NCBI RefSeq assembly: GCF_963678635.1 | Contig: NC_087070.1 | Coordinates: forward strand, 38,206,600 to 38,270,599 | Length of the DNA stretch: 64,000 bases | From: Symsagittifera roscoffensis | Taxonomy: Eukaryota; Xenacoelomorpha; Acoela; Convolutidae | Direction of reading: 5' to 3' | Part shown: positions 9,914 to 20,211 of the stretch, one piece after another | Layout of the letters: the number at the start of each line of letters is the position of its first letter | How positions within the stretch are numbered: the stretch's first letter is position 1 | Translations under genes and position numbers: made by a program | Notes under the pieces: model-generated | The model's database searches: none | Told to the model about the DNA's origin: nothing | Seen by the model: the letters and a program-made list of their open reading frames with translations, nothing else

Positions 9914-11093
9914 TGCATGACAATTTCCTGATTGGATAGGACAAAAAAAATTTTAATCATAAGCTTCAAAAGCGGATATTTAGGGTGCAGGTATATGAAA
10001 ATTTTGCTTGCTGTCCAGCAATAGTGTGACAATTTTATATGGTTGTGAATTTTGGGGTGTAGATAAACTTAAGTCTGCTGCAAACTTCTGTAATTGACCA
10101 CTGTCACTGTATCTTGAGCATTACTCGGTATTTTGAGGACTCACTGGCAGGTGGCAACACGCGATGAGGACATCGATCTTGAGTCCGAGGAGTATGTGCC
10201 AATCGGTCATATTTGGAAGTTTGACCTTGAGGAATACGAACTCCGTGATTTTGGGAGAAAGTTTAATTTTTCAAAAATTCGAATTGAGCCTGTCATACTC
10301 AACTTTCTCGCGAAAACTGAAAATCTCACAAATAGAAGATAAGAACAACCGATTGACAATCGCGGGAAAGTATTTTAAAAAAGCAGCGGGAAATTGCCAT
10401 ACGCAATTTCCGGATACAAAACAAACACGAGTAGAGCCGTCCTATCCTGAAATAGGAGAAGGAGTGATTACAAAAGAAGAGTATATTTATTCGATTTGAA
10501 CCAGAGTGAACCCTGAGTGGAAAGGTGGACAGCTGGGGCATCCCAATGGTCCAATCCCAAAACTTGATTCTAGAGTCAAAGTTTATTTCCCTTGCTGGAA
10601 TTCATCAACAGCAAACTTCTCAAGTTATTATACTTAATGCTAGAGTTATTGGTTAATTTAGTTACTCCAATTCTTGAGTGTGCTGGTATGTGAGTACCCA
10701 ATTTAGTTTTTTTGAGTGTGTTTTATGATTGTTATGTTGAGGTAAGGAGAGTTTTAGGTTGATCCATCTGAATTGGATCAAAGTTCCACTGTCTAATAAA
10801 AAGTAATTGTGCGGATTGTTCCGACCCTGTTTTTAACGGCGTTCGTGTATTTTGGGTATTTTGAAACCTAAGTATGGGGAAGTTCTTTTTTTCTGGAGTG
10901 GGGGGGGGGGATATTTTGGTAGTGGCTTTTAAGTTGTAACGGGTTTTTAGTCTCATGTCGCAAGCGAACCGAATTGGCTCCGACCGTTCGAGGTAGAAAA
11001 ACACAAGAGATAGTGTCCCTGACTCTTGAGCCAATGGTTATAGGGTCTATTTTTCTTGAACCTCATGTGTGACCGAAGTAGGCGACTGTTACA
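9914..11093 (+). repeat. LTR-like dispersed repeat, family A type, copy 1
   Basis: The block begins tgcatgacaatt and ends ctgttaca, so it has TG...CA ends. It is collinear with 20212-20994. Matching landmarks include the start, tgtgaattttgggg, ccctgtttttaa, atattttggtagt, and the end tgtgac...ctgttaca. This copy is about 400 bp longer, because 10133-10500 has no counterpart in the other. No target-site duplication is evident. It may be the 3' LTR of element A or a solo LTR. Confidence 0.6.
10133..10499 (+). other. Extra segment inside LTR-like repeat with short open frames
   Basis: This stretch is absent from the related repeat at 20212-20994. It holds two short overlapping open frames. One (10133-10342) encodes an acidic peptide with EEYVPIGHIWKFDLEEYELR. 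I recognise no family. It may be an insertion carried into the LTR, or DNA lost from the other copy. Confidence 0.3.
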
Positions 11094-11560
11094 TTACCCA
11101 GTGATACAATTTTATCGAGGACGGTTCGTAGATTGCTTAATTTACCGATTGCGTTTCCGTCGTCTGCGTACCATTTCTGAGTTACATTTCTGGGTTACAT
11201 TTAAGACCTAAATCAACATTACATCTATTTTTAATGAATTGACCAGCCTGAAGGTCTGGTCAAAATATATGCTCTCCTTTCAAGCTCTTGGGTCTTTTTA
11301 GCTGAATTACGCAACCGCTGAAGGCATCTGACAACTTGGGAATATTATATATACTAGGGATCGTCCTATTGAGATTTTTGATGGCAAAAGTATGTTGTAT
11401 ATAAACATTGTTTAAAGCCATTCTTATAACCATTTTTTAAAAAATTCTAACCTAACTAACGACAAGCTATAAACAAACTGTTATATTCCTTTAAGGAAAA
11501 CAGTCATTTTTCTATTATTTTTTTCCCTACCATTTGTACAGCTGGTATTTTTAATTTTTG
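11094..11560. other. No feature recognised
   Basis: Mixed-composition sequence after the LTR-like repeat. It has no open frame of note and no repeat that recurs in the window. The first bases after the LTR (ttacccag) do not look like a tRNA primer-binding site. Confidence 0.5.
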
Positions 11561-11576
11561 TCTCGCGATAAATGAG

Positions 11577-12085
11577 ATGCTGCTTGAGCTTATATCGACT
11601 TTTAAATCTGGTTACATTGATGACATTACTCTTGGAGATAAAAACATAGAAGCTGTACTTGACGATCTGAAGACAGTACTTGCACATGATGAAAAAATTG
11701 GAATGGAGCAGAACCAGAAAAATAAATCGGAGTTGATTGTGATAACCTCTGATCAAGAAAAACGGGAGGAGATTCTGGCCCAATTCCGAGCAGTTTTCCC
11801 TATATAGCCTCAACACTTCCTGAAGCCATGACATTGTTGGGTGCATCAATAGGACAGAAATCTGAGATCAGTGCGGTCGAGGCAAAACCTGGCGATCTGA
11901 AAAGAATGTGCCATCGATTGGAAACACTTCCCGCACACATCGCTTTTTTCCTGCTCTAAAACTGTTTCTACATTCCGAAGCCTCTCTGCATGTTTAGTAC
12001 AGCGCCAGTGTACAGAATATTATATGAGTTAACCAAATTCGACACAGAAATCAGACAAACATAGGAGAGAATAATCAATATCGAT
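11577..12085 (+). pseudogene. Reverse transcriptase fragment of a non-LTR retroelement
   Basis: The 11577-11807 frame holds the palm motif YIDDITLGD and, about 35 residues later, EKIGMEQNQKNKSELIVI. This matches the YxDD and the following thumb-side helix/strand of LINE reverse transcriptases. A stop at 11805 is followed in another frame by LLGASIGQKSEIS and then a degenerate region with an LPAH-like block. The upstream fingers and palm are missing, as in many 5'-truncated LINE copies. The fragment continues into the C-terminal part described next. Confidence 0.75.
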
Positions 12086-12089
12086 ATAA

Positions 12090-13107
12090 ATGACCCCAGG
12101 TGGGAGCTTCTGAGCTTGCCATGTAAACTTGGCGGTGTTGGAATAATACAAGCCCCAAAACTAGCAATGTCGGCTTACTTGTCCTCTCTTTGTGGATCCC
12201 TTGACTTTTGCGACCAAATCCACAGAAGCCAGAATGCATACGCCGACCAGATCACATGGTCACTCGAAGCTTGGAAACTGAACGTGAGCGAGCAGACAGA
12301 AGTGCCACCCAGATTGTCAGCTCAAAGAAAGTTGACGATGCCGCCCATGCAGTACCAAGCTAGCCAATTCTTAGAGAAAAACCCAGAAGAAAACACTCGC
12401 TTGCAGGGACTTATGAGCGCACTACCGTCCCGAGCACTTTGGCTACAACTAGACGACGAAGAATTCAGAATTGCAATGGGATTTCGACTTAGCGCACCAG
12501 TTTGTACTACACACAAGTGTTCTTGTTGCGAAATGGTCGATACCCTTGGCAAGCACTCTCTAGTCTGCAAAAAGAGTCGCTCAGTACATGCTCTGCTCGA
12601 CATTCAATGGGAAACCACGTTATCCACAGGTCTATGATCCAAGCAAATTTCCCTTCAACTTTGGAACCCACTGGATTATTCCGAACCGACGGTAAACGGC
12701 CGGATGGCCTTACCCTAGTGTCATGGGCCAACAGTAGACCCCTGATATGGGACTTCACTTGTGTGCACAGGTTGGCTTATTCATATCGCCAAGTTGCCAA
12801 AAACGAAGGACCGTGTGTCGCTGATGCAGCAGAGGACAAAAAGCGCACCAAATATGCCGGTTCGTCTCATCCCACATAGTCCAACCCGTCGCCTTGGAGA
12901 CATTAGGGGGAATGGGGACTGACACTCTTCGATTTATCACAAGTCTCGGAAAAAAAGATCACTCAGGCGACTGATGAGCTTAGAGCAACCGTTTTCTTAC
13001 GCCAAAGACTTGGAATCGCGCTCCAGAGAGGTACGGCTGCATGTCTCCGAGAAACTTTGCAATGCGACCCAGAAGACCCTATTGGAACTGATTTTAGACG
13101 ATGATTG
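12090..13107 (+). pseudogene. LINE C-terminal region: CCHC knuckle and restriction-like endonuclease
   Basis: A 173-residue frame (12116-12637) opens with LPCKLGGVGII, a block found just after the RT of this LINE group. It carries a knuckle at 12518-12568, CSCCEMVDTLGKHSLVC (C-x2-C-x8-H-x4-C). After a frameshift near 12620, another frame has KRPDG and then PLIWDFT about 15 residues later, the Pro-Asp...Asp spacing of a PD-(D/E)XK-like endonuclease. CCHC followed by this endonuclease is the layout of R2/NeSL/CRE-type elements, which cut their own target site. A last homologous patch, LRQRLGIALQRG, ends near 13050. I cannot place it in a named family. Confidence 0.65.
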
Positions 13108-13232
13108 AATCAGTGTATACTTTAAAACGTTGCTTACATTGTCATCACTCTCTATGATTATATTTTCTTTTCCTTTTTGTACAGAGTTTTACTACCGCTT
13201 TTTGTTCATAATGTCAATAGTGTTTGACTTAA

Positions 13233-13805
13233 AATGGCGATGATTATTACAGCCTGAAAGATCTTGAGCTAGAGGAACGGAGAGAGACGCAGCAGAAGAT
13301 CTACGCAGTCCCCGTTTTTACTTTGAACCCGAATACTTTGAACAGGGGGAAGAATTTGCGAGTATTATTTGAAAATCAACCTCTGGCCAGTAAGCAGGTT
13401 ATCCTCTGGCACGATTTGCTGAACAACATCATATCATCGCATCTCAGAAACAGCGCTGAACTATTGGCGTATCTAGTCAAAGCGAGAACAAATCAGTGCC
13501 TTGCATACTGCAGGAGAACGGGCACTCCTGATATTTTTGAGAATCTACGGAAAGCTGGTAACCTTATCTCTAGAAGCAATAGACAGAATCTTGGGGTACT
13601 TAAACAGTATCTTCAACTGCACCATTCAAGCGAATTGGAATTGAAGTCACAACGGGTGGTGCTGTCCCATCGAGACCACCTGCCAGGCATTTTCTCAAAG
13701 ATACGGGCACAGACCAAGATACCATCATTGGAACGCCGCCGGGCAAAGGCGCGGAAAGCTGAGGTGTTGGCTGGGGACCTTCAGATGGAGCCGAACGACA
13801 AATAA
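13233..13805 (+). CDS. Unrecognised ORF upstream of the Penelope-like element
   Basis: The frame is open from 13233 to a stop at 13803-13805, about 190 codons, with no ATG near its 5' end. The sequence ttattacag at 13243-13251 resembles a splice acceptor, so this could be a terminal exon. The predicted protein is basic, rich in Arg, Leu and Gln, and probably helical, with LLAYLVKARTNQCLAYCRR in the middle and a Lys/Arg-rich end. I recognise no domain. It lies in the same direction as the Penelope-like element that follows at about 14160. It might be that element's N-terminal part or a host exon; it is one of the few long unbroken frames here. Confidence 0.35.
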   Translation, partial: NGDDYYSLKDLELEERRETQQKIYAVPVFTLNPNTLNRGKNLRVLFENQPLASKQVILWHDLLNNIISSHLRNSAELLAYLVKARTNQCLAYCRRTGTPDIFENLRKAGNLISRSNRQNLGVLKQYLQLHHSSELELKSQRVVLSHRDHLPGIFSKIRAQTKIPSLERRRAKARKAEVLAGDLQMEPNDK

Positions 13806-14159
13806 GTGCTAAGATATTGTTGGGGCTGTTTTTTCTTTGCTGAGTGCCACATGAGATTAAGTGCTCATGGCGTGCAATGAAGAGATGAAAGCAATTTTGC
13901 TGCCACCACCATTTTTAGAGTGGTCCTGAAGAGAAAAATCAGTTGAAAACTTGTGTTCGATTATATAAAACATTTTAGTAAGTTTAATAGCAGTTTCCTG
14001 AGTTTAAATTTCTGAGAAAATGTCTCGATAACGACATTATACCAGATTTCTTACGGTTTTGCGGGCCTGATTTTGGCGTTTTTCAGATCAAGCGGTGCAC
14101 AGACTTAAGTCACTTAAGTCTCCTAAGATCTGAGATAAGCCAGGAAAATGCGGATAGGG
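13806..14159. other. No feature recognised
   Basis: Non-coding sequence with a short cttaagtc direct repeat near 14104-14120. There is no open frame and no match to the 3' end of the Penelope-like element that would mark a 5' pseudo-LTR. Confidence 0.45.
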
Positions 14160-14339
14160 CTAAGGCATCGGGAAACCAAGCAAATGCAAGGGAGGTAGTG
14201 AGAAGGTGTATAGATGAGAAGTGGTGGCCTTCGGTAATATTCTATCTGAACCTGCAAGCAAGGTGTAATGTCAAAAACCTGATAAGCTACCACAAAGAAA
14301 AATCTTAAAAATTTTTCGGAAAGGTAGGATAGACAACTA

Positions 14340-14667
14340 AAAAATTTAGATGAAAGAGCAGTCAGAATCTTGGATGAAGTGATTTTGCCGCAGCGGGTGC
14401 GGGAAGTCTTAAATTTTGGACCAAAACATCCGGTACGAGACAAATTCAATGAAAATCACTTCCGCAAGGAAGAAAATCACTTCCTTGCGGATTTGGTATT
14501 TTTTTTTGTCTGAACTGAAGTTACATAGAATACCCGGAGAAAAATTATGTGAGATCGAAGCAGCTGCAAATAATTATGCTAAGAATGTGAAACAGACCCT
14601 CCTTGACAAAGGTGTTGAAAAAGCCAGAAAGTATTTGAAGGACAACGGTCATCTGGCTGACGTTTGA
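14340..14667 (+). pseudogene. PLE N-terminal region before RT
   Basis: The first frame contains ILDEVILPQRVREVLNFGPK, a conserved PLE pre-RT block in which a Leu-x-Phe/Leu-Gly-Pro-Lys segment precedes the RT. It then runs through an in-frame 21-bp local inverted duplication at 14461-14491. A T-run near 14501-14508 shifts the frame, and a second frame continues with EIEAAANNYAKNVKQ and ends in a Lys-rich helix with a stop at about 14665. The region is thought to support RNA binding in PLEs. Confidence 0.6.
14461..14491. repeat. 12-bp perfect inverted repeat from a local duplication
   Basis: The arms are tccgcaaggaag (14461-14472) and cttccttgcgga (14480-14491), with a 7-base loop. The word gaaaatcacttcc occurs both just before the left arm and across the loop and right arm. 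The structure looks like a template-switch insertion of about 21 bp into the PLE frame. Confidence 0.85.
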
Positions 14668-14801
14668 TGAGGGGGTGATTTTTTAAGTAATGAAAAAGGA
14701 GACATATGAGAGGAAACTGAAAGGTAAATTACTTGCAGAACAATTTACAATACAGCGTGATCATAAAAATTGAAAAAGACATAAGCAAAGATTAATTCGC
14801 C

Positions 14802-15416
14802 ATGAAAAAGAAGGACGAGATTATGGAAGCGCTGTGTACTAGGTTGAGATCAATGGGGGTGCAGCCGGCTAGGCTGAATGGTTCAGCAAATGTATACAAA
14901 CAAGCCACACCACTCCGTCTCGTCCTTTCTTTACCTGGTAGCTCATATGACCACCTAAATAAAACAGTGGCAAAATATTTTGATAAAATTGATGGGGTAA
15001 ACATAGAAACGAACACTCAAATGGCCAGGGAGATCATGGAGAAGACAAAACAGGACTCTGGTGAGAGTATTATCTCCCTTGATGTACAGAGTTTATACAC
15101 TAATGTTCCTTTTAAGAAAGCTGATGAAATAGCCCTGGGAAGATTGTATGAGCAAATTAAACCTACGGAAAAATCTCGCAAAACTATGAAAAACGTCTGA
15201 ATTTGGCAGCAAGTACGGTACACTTTAAATGCAATGGTTTCTGGTATGAACAAAAAAATGTGCGCCTCCATTGCAGAAATACTAGCCAATTTGTGTCTCA
15301 AAGAACACGAACCTGCATTATTGAAAGAAGTACCAAAATTGACTGTGCTAAATGAGGATAACAAGGAAGTCTGCCCTGGATGTCAGAAAAGGAGACATAT
15401 CGAACTAAAGGAGTAG
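14802..15416 (+). pseudogene. PLE reverse transcriptase, fingers and first palm block
   Basis: From the ATG at 14802 the frame encodes a PLE-type finger region (PLRLVLSLPGSSYDHLNKTV) and the palm motif A block SLDVQSLYTNVPF, in which Asp is the first catalytic carboxylate. A TGA at 15198 ends the ORF. The same frame then resumes to 15416 with a degenerate EILANLCLKEHEPALL segment where the conserved Gly-x-Pro-x-x-x-x-Leu-Ala block should be. PLE RTs are related to telomerase RT and prime at chromosome ends or nicked targets. Confidence 0.8.
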
Positions 15417-15559
15417 AATGCGAAGCTCGTTTGAATTGATACCACTTAGGGTGTGATAAGTTATCGTAATCCGAATACGCAGACATCGTTGAAACAGTAT
15501 GGTATTGCATGACTTGCAAAAAACAATAAGAATCAGATAGAACTGAGAGTAGTGTTAAA

Positions 15560-15868
15560 GTGTTTCTAAAATATGTGGACGACATAAAGAGAACTGTCAA
15601 GGGTGATCCTGGGGTAGTCCTCGAGGCAGCCAATAAATTGCATCCAAACTTGCAGTTAACCATAGAAGTACTTGATAATAACGGTAATTTGGCCTTTTTG
15701 GATTTAAATGTCAATGTGGACTCAGGAAAAATGGTCACAAGTGAGTGGTGCCAAAAACCCACTGATACCGGCACCGTTCTAAATAATAGAGGTTGCGCAC
15801 CTTTGCAATACAGAAGAAACTTGATCGAAGGGAAGGTCCAAATGTTTTTCAGAAGCACCTCAGCATAG
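15560..15868 (+). pseudogene. PLE reverse transcriptase, YVDD palm and thumb
   Basis: The frame begins at the catalytic motif KYVDDIKRTVKG and continues with LQLTIEVLDNNGNLAFLDLN, then the TSEWCQKPTDTG block. These three blocks in this spacing are diagnostic for PLE RT. The segment is out of frame with 14802-15416, and about 140 bp between them is degenerate. The ORF runs into a stop at 15866. Confidence 0.85.
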
Positions 15869-16089
15869 AAAATTTTGACCGGGCATAGGAAAAAATTGGA
15901 AACAATGGGTTGAAAATCAATATCCAAAAAATTGGTCGGACAGGGTAGTGTTTGAAACTCTTAACAAGATCATTGAGCGAAAAAATATAGAGGTGTCGGC
16001 ATCAGAACCGAGAAATGATAAATAGTTGAAAGATTCAACCCCCCTTTTTACAATACAATATCGAGGCAATCCATCTCAACTGTTAGCTG

Positions 16090-16477
16090 CACAGGTTCGG
16101 CAAAAATCCGGGGCACAAATAATTTTAACAGCAAGAAAATTGAAACATGTTTGCCATCCCTCAAAACTTCCTTTGCTCGTGAACTGAGATCCAAAGTGGT
16201 GTATAATCTTACATGTAGTGGATGTAACTCCACTTATGTCGGCAAGAAAGTCCGACATTTAGCCACGAGGTCCGATGAACACCGCAAAGTAGGGCAACAC
16301 TTGTTATTATGTATTAAAGAAATAGGCGGTACTGATGAGCTGAAGTCAGAGATTATAGTTCAAACAGCCAACACTCAGAAGCTACTCACAATAGAGGCTT
16401 TGTCTATTTGGAGGGAGCGGCCGAAAATCACCACACACGATGAATTCAGGAGCCGGCAATTAACACTCAAACTATAG
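16090..16477 (+). pseudogene. GIY-YIG endonuclease module of the PLE
   Basis: The module starts at VVYNLTCSGCNSTYVG, where VY and YVG stand for the two GIY/YIG half-motifs with an intervening C-x2-C, as in PLEs. VRHLATRSDEH follows and supplies the conserved Arg and the Glu-His of the active-site region. The last strand block is near SEIIVQTANTQKLLTIEALSI. The Gly before Tyr is not conserved. The nuclease nicks target DNA to prime insertion. An upstream frameshift near 16140 separates it from the linker. Confidence 0.75.
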
Positions 16478-16724
16478 TCCATGTATAACATGGCTGAAAT
16501 TCAAAAAACTGACATGTCAGAATTGAAAAGTATTCCCAAATCGAAATTTAATAACAATGAAAAAACAAAAAACTAGAAAAATTTACAGGTCAATGTTTTT
16601 AATGGTAATGTATTTTTATTATGTAATTACAGTTATATAAGTTTGATGGGTCGAAAAAATTTTAGACATGATTTTCATTTTTTCAGATCTTTGATCGTTT
16701 TGTAAACTTTGTAAAGAAACTTTC

Positions 16725-16766
16725 AATCCTGATGATGCAGAAAATGTGCGAAAACGTTTGAACTCA
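16725..16766 (+). ncRNA. Hammerhead-ribozyme-like motif at the PLE 3' end
   Basis: CTGATGA lies at 16729-16735 and GAAA at 16750-16753. Between them gca...tgc can form a 3-bp stem II with a short loop. After GAAA, acgttt and gaact could form a short stem III. Core plus location just after the PLE coding region match the hammerhead motifs known in PLEs. Stem I pairing is unclear and stem II is weak, so activity is doubtful. Confidence 0.45.
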
Positions 16767-16770
16767 CATT

Positions 16771-17805
16771 TTAAAATTTAACTGTGGTTTAACTGATTAC
16801 ACATCGGCAGCGGAGCAATTTGCTTTAAGTTAGAGAACCGGAAAAATCTATTTAATAGCCCCCTTTTTGTATTGTTTCGAGTTCGCTCAGGACATTTCTG
16901 CTCAACCTAAAGAAGGTCTGCCCTATGTCAAAATTGGGATTGTAATACTTTTGTTTAATTTCAATTTCGCAAATTGCATCAGGTGACTTCTATTTTGCTA
17001 AATTAAAATAAATACATACTTATTTTAACCCAATTTTTTTTAAACCTAATTCACATTCCAGTTTAAATCTCTCATTGTCAAAACAAGATCTTAAAAAATA
17101 AAAATAATCTTTCAAAAACAAAATATTTTGTCAGTTTGGCGGTGCGTTCCTTTGTCTAGTATGAATTGCAATTTGTTTTTGAACGTGCAACTAAAAACTG
17201 TGGCTTCCCATTTGACACTGGCTTGAGCTGTCAAAGTTAGCATCATTTGTGAACATGTAACATTCGCCCGAAAGAACATACCGACGGAAACTAAAGCTAA
17301 ATCCTGAAACGATTGGTTAACGTCTGAAATAACGGCTAATTACCTGCTTTTAACCGACTCTACCATGGCCACTTCAATGTTTTTTTGGGTCAAAAAAATC
17401 AATACTTCTTGAAGACTATCAACCGAGCCGCGCACATTAACTAAGTTGCATGCGGAAATTGTGAGCTCATGGTTGTGTCTCAGTATCCTCAACCACGAGG
17501 TCACTCTCAAAAACAGAACTAGTACTATTAGTACTATTAAGTTACAATTACTTTATTGCTTCTGTACAGTAGAGGAATTAACCCCAATTTCTAGCGTCTT
17601 ATTATCTAAAAACGAATTTAGATTTTTTCATTTTCATTTCCAGGAAGTTAAAAGCTGCTACATTGTAAGTTCTCGTTTTTAAGAGACCCTTAAGTTTTCT
17701 TTCACAGCCTTCCTGATTGGTGGGATACGTCCAGTAACGATTGCAACTGGACAATCGTTACAGTTCGGAAAGTTGCTTACTTCAAATATCAAGTGTTTGT
17801 TCTTC
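16771..17805. other. AT-rich non-coding sequence with one hairpin
   Basis: No open frame or repeat was found except a perfect 10-bp inverted repeat at 17734-17761 (gtaacgattg, 8-base loop, caatcgttac). It lacks a T-run and is not a recognised terminator or RNA gene. Confidence 0.5.
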
Positions 17806-18228
17806 ATCTTCGTATCGTAGTTTTGCATAGCTGCCTTCTGGTTTTTAACAGCATAAAAAAAATCTGATTTTCGCGCAATTCAAATTTTGCAAAATTTGGA
17901 GCTTTCACGTGTCCAATCATAATTTTAAAAATATTTAATTCATTTCAAAAATTTTCCCTCCTAATTTTTCCGATACGATCTTCGTATCTTCGTATCTTCG
18001 ATCTTCGTATCTTCGTATCTTCGATCTTCGTATCTTCGATCTTCGTATCTTCGTACCTTCCGATACGATCTTCGTATCGTAGTTTTGCATAGCTGCCTTC
18101 TGGTTTTTAACAGCATAAAAAAAATCTGATTTTCGCGCAATTCAAATTTTGCAAAATTTGGAGCTTTCACGTGTCCAATCATAATTTTAAAAATATTTAA
18201 TTCATTTCAAAAATTTTCCTTCCTAATT
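17806..18228. repeat. Two 161-bp direct repeats around a microsatellite
   Basis: Copies at 17806-17966 and 18068-18228 are nearly identical (offset 262). Both start atcttcgtatcgtag and end near tcctaatt. Between them, 17972-18067 consists of atcttcgt and cttcgt units. The repeat edge itself contains atcttcgt, so slippage or recombination between the short units could have copied the block. Confidence 0.9.
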
Positions 18229-19079
18229 CGTTGTAAATCGTCGTAATTGACGTAACGTACGGTCAATTTCATCTGTCTAAATTGATATCGTCGTAAAAGA
18301 TTCGATGACATTCTGTTTGAATAGCACATACTCCACGGACAGCCCCATCACGGTCTCATTCAACTTCAAGGACTTCATCAAAATGTCCTAGTGCAATCCA
18401 GCAGATTTTACAAAAACTGCACCAAAATCAATTTATCTACATCATATATACTCACTACGTGCAATAAATGACACCGTAACACATCGCTTAAAGCTCCTAC
18501 ACGCGATCTGCACGCTGAGGAAATGATCAACAATGAAATATCTGCTTTGGCTTCAAATACCACTTTCTCAAAATAATTTTTTTTCTCCAAACTTTAAAAA
18601 GTGTCGGAACGCAGGACAGCCCTGCCAAAAAACCAGCTAAAATTCTCTAACAATGTCCTATCTCTTCTAAAAGTTTTAGTTGTTAATGGTCCTGAACAAG
18701 GTCCTGTTAAGAAACTCTGTGGTTAGCAGAAACAATGAGGCAATCGCCCTATTTGAAAAAATAATTAAATTTTCGCACAGTTGTTCCCGTAGTTGATTCA
18801 AAAAAAATCATGCAGGCTGGATTACTTTAAATAAAATTGTCACAAAAGTCCCTCTAAATCATTAGCAATGGTCTCTAAAATCACAACGCAAATTCCTAAT
18901 TGCAGCAATTGTAAACTTAAAATAATTAAAGTCTTTTCCTGAAGTTTCAATTTTATTGTTAGTCAGCTTGGTTGCTCTTTTGAGTTTCTCTCAAAAACAA
19001 AAAAATTTTGAGTTTTTATTTTCAGCTCCTTGTTGTATTCGTTTTTTATATTTGGTTTCATTTATGTCATTTAGATTTT
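18229..19079. other. No feature recognised
   Basis: AT-rich DNA with many homopolymer runs. No frame longer than 60 codons looks coding on either strand. Confidence 0.5.
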
Positions 19080-19931
19080 CCAAAATGTCTAATATTTTCT
19101 AATCGCCTTTAGTTTCTTGGTATTCGGCTGTTTTCAAGAATCCATCTCGTCTTCCTGTGACATCGACTCCGCACTCTCGGTTTCAGTGTCCTACAACACG
19201 TCAGTGGCCGGAATGCAGTATTCAATTTTGTTGCTCCGAACGAACTGTACACTCTATTGTTTCGTCATATGCTTTTTAGCATGTTCGTACAACCAGGCAG
19301 TCATATTCGCTCTGAGCCATGGCAGTAATAGTCTTCCGGCCCATTTTTTCTTTGCTTCCATCGGAATGTTCATTATTTTACACATTGTCTCATAAGTATC
19401 TAAATCTTCCCGACAGTTAGGCTCTTCCAAGTTCTCTGGTCGGTGCTTCTTGTCTGTTGTTCTCTCTTTTATGAGCTACCAGCCATCTAATCGGTATCAT
19501 TACTCCGACTTTTTTTCTTTGGTTGCGATGAGTCCATGGAGAGCAGCTCTCCAGAATCTCCAATCAGCACCAGGCTACTACGTGCGGGGTACCAATATAA
19601 TTTGTACAAATAAGGGCACGGGAATTCATCAAGTATCAGCACAATGCTCCTCCAATTTTGTTGCTCCGACGCTTCAGTATTGGTTCTATTTCAATCATTA
19701 TCCGGTGGATATCATCACTGTCAACTACTGCATTGTAATCTGTCGCTGTTGATCTTTCTGCTTCTGGCTCTCAAAGTCACTGAAGTTCCCACTGGCATAT
19801 CCCATGAACTTCTTTCCAAGTATTGGTTCCAATTCGTCGTTAATTGTGTGCTGGGTATCGGCTTTTGCACATAGGAGCCACATTCGGTTCGACAAGTTAT
19901 CGAACTGCTGAAGGGTTATCATACGCTTCAC
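19080..19931 (-). pseudogene. Minus-strand gag-like relic
   Basis: Reading the minus strand from about 19931, a 68-codon frame starts MKRMITLQQFDNLSNRMW and is Lys/Gln/Asp-rich. Farther on (near 19400-19260) a frame contains MNIPMEAKKKWAGRLLLPWL followed by RANMTAWLYEHA. The Ile-Pro then Leu-x-x-Trp-Leu spacing is like retrotransposon Gag capsid helices. Several stops break it. There is no zinc knuckle or pol domain nearby, so the assignment is tentative. The adjacent LTR-like repeat (20212-20994) is in the opposite orientation and probably unrelated. Confidence 0.3.
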
Positions 19932-20211
19932 TCTGCATGAGGTTCATTTCCACTTCAATCTCTTTTCTCCATTTTCCGATAAACTTTTGCTCAGTCTGTA
20001 ATACTCCAGAAACAATTCTACACTGATAGCTGTAACCATCTCATGTTTTTGTACTATATTCAATAGTCACTCCAAAGAACCATACATGCTGTAGAATCCT
20101 AGTGCAAACACTAGATTCACTTCAATTCCTTTGTGAAAATCTGCAACTAACTATGTTTCCGTCTTCGTTTTTATCACTAGATTTCGGAACAACACTACCA
20201 ATTGCTTGAGC

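Larger units (their letters stand above)
14160..16770 (+). mobile_element. Penelope-like element (PLE) with GIY-YIG endonuclease, decayed
   Basis: The pieces lie in the order expected for an endonuclease-bearing PLE: a helical N-terminal region, RT fingers with the SLDVQSLYTNVP block, an RT palm with YVDD, a C-terminal GIY-YIG-like module, then a short tail with a hammerhead-like motif. All are on the + strand and broken by frameshifts and stops. The 5' limit is approximate; coding similarity begins by about 14350. Confidence 0.8.

Noticed and set aside
14100-14160. Second hammerhead motif marking a 5' PLE pseudo-LTR
   Set aside because: No CTGATGA and GAAA pair found upstream of the PLE.
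15298-15927. 209-codon minus-strand ORF
   Set aside because: It is antisense to the PLE reverse transcriptase, whose motifs are clear on the + strand.
17734-17761. Terminator or regulatory hairpin
   Set aside because: A 10-bp stem with no flanking gene or T-run; a chance palindrome is as likely.
17961-18182. Minus-strand Arg/Tyr/Glu/Asp-rich ORF
   Set aside because: It is only a translation of the atcttcgt microsatellite.
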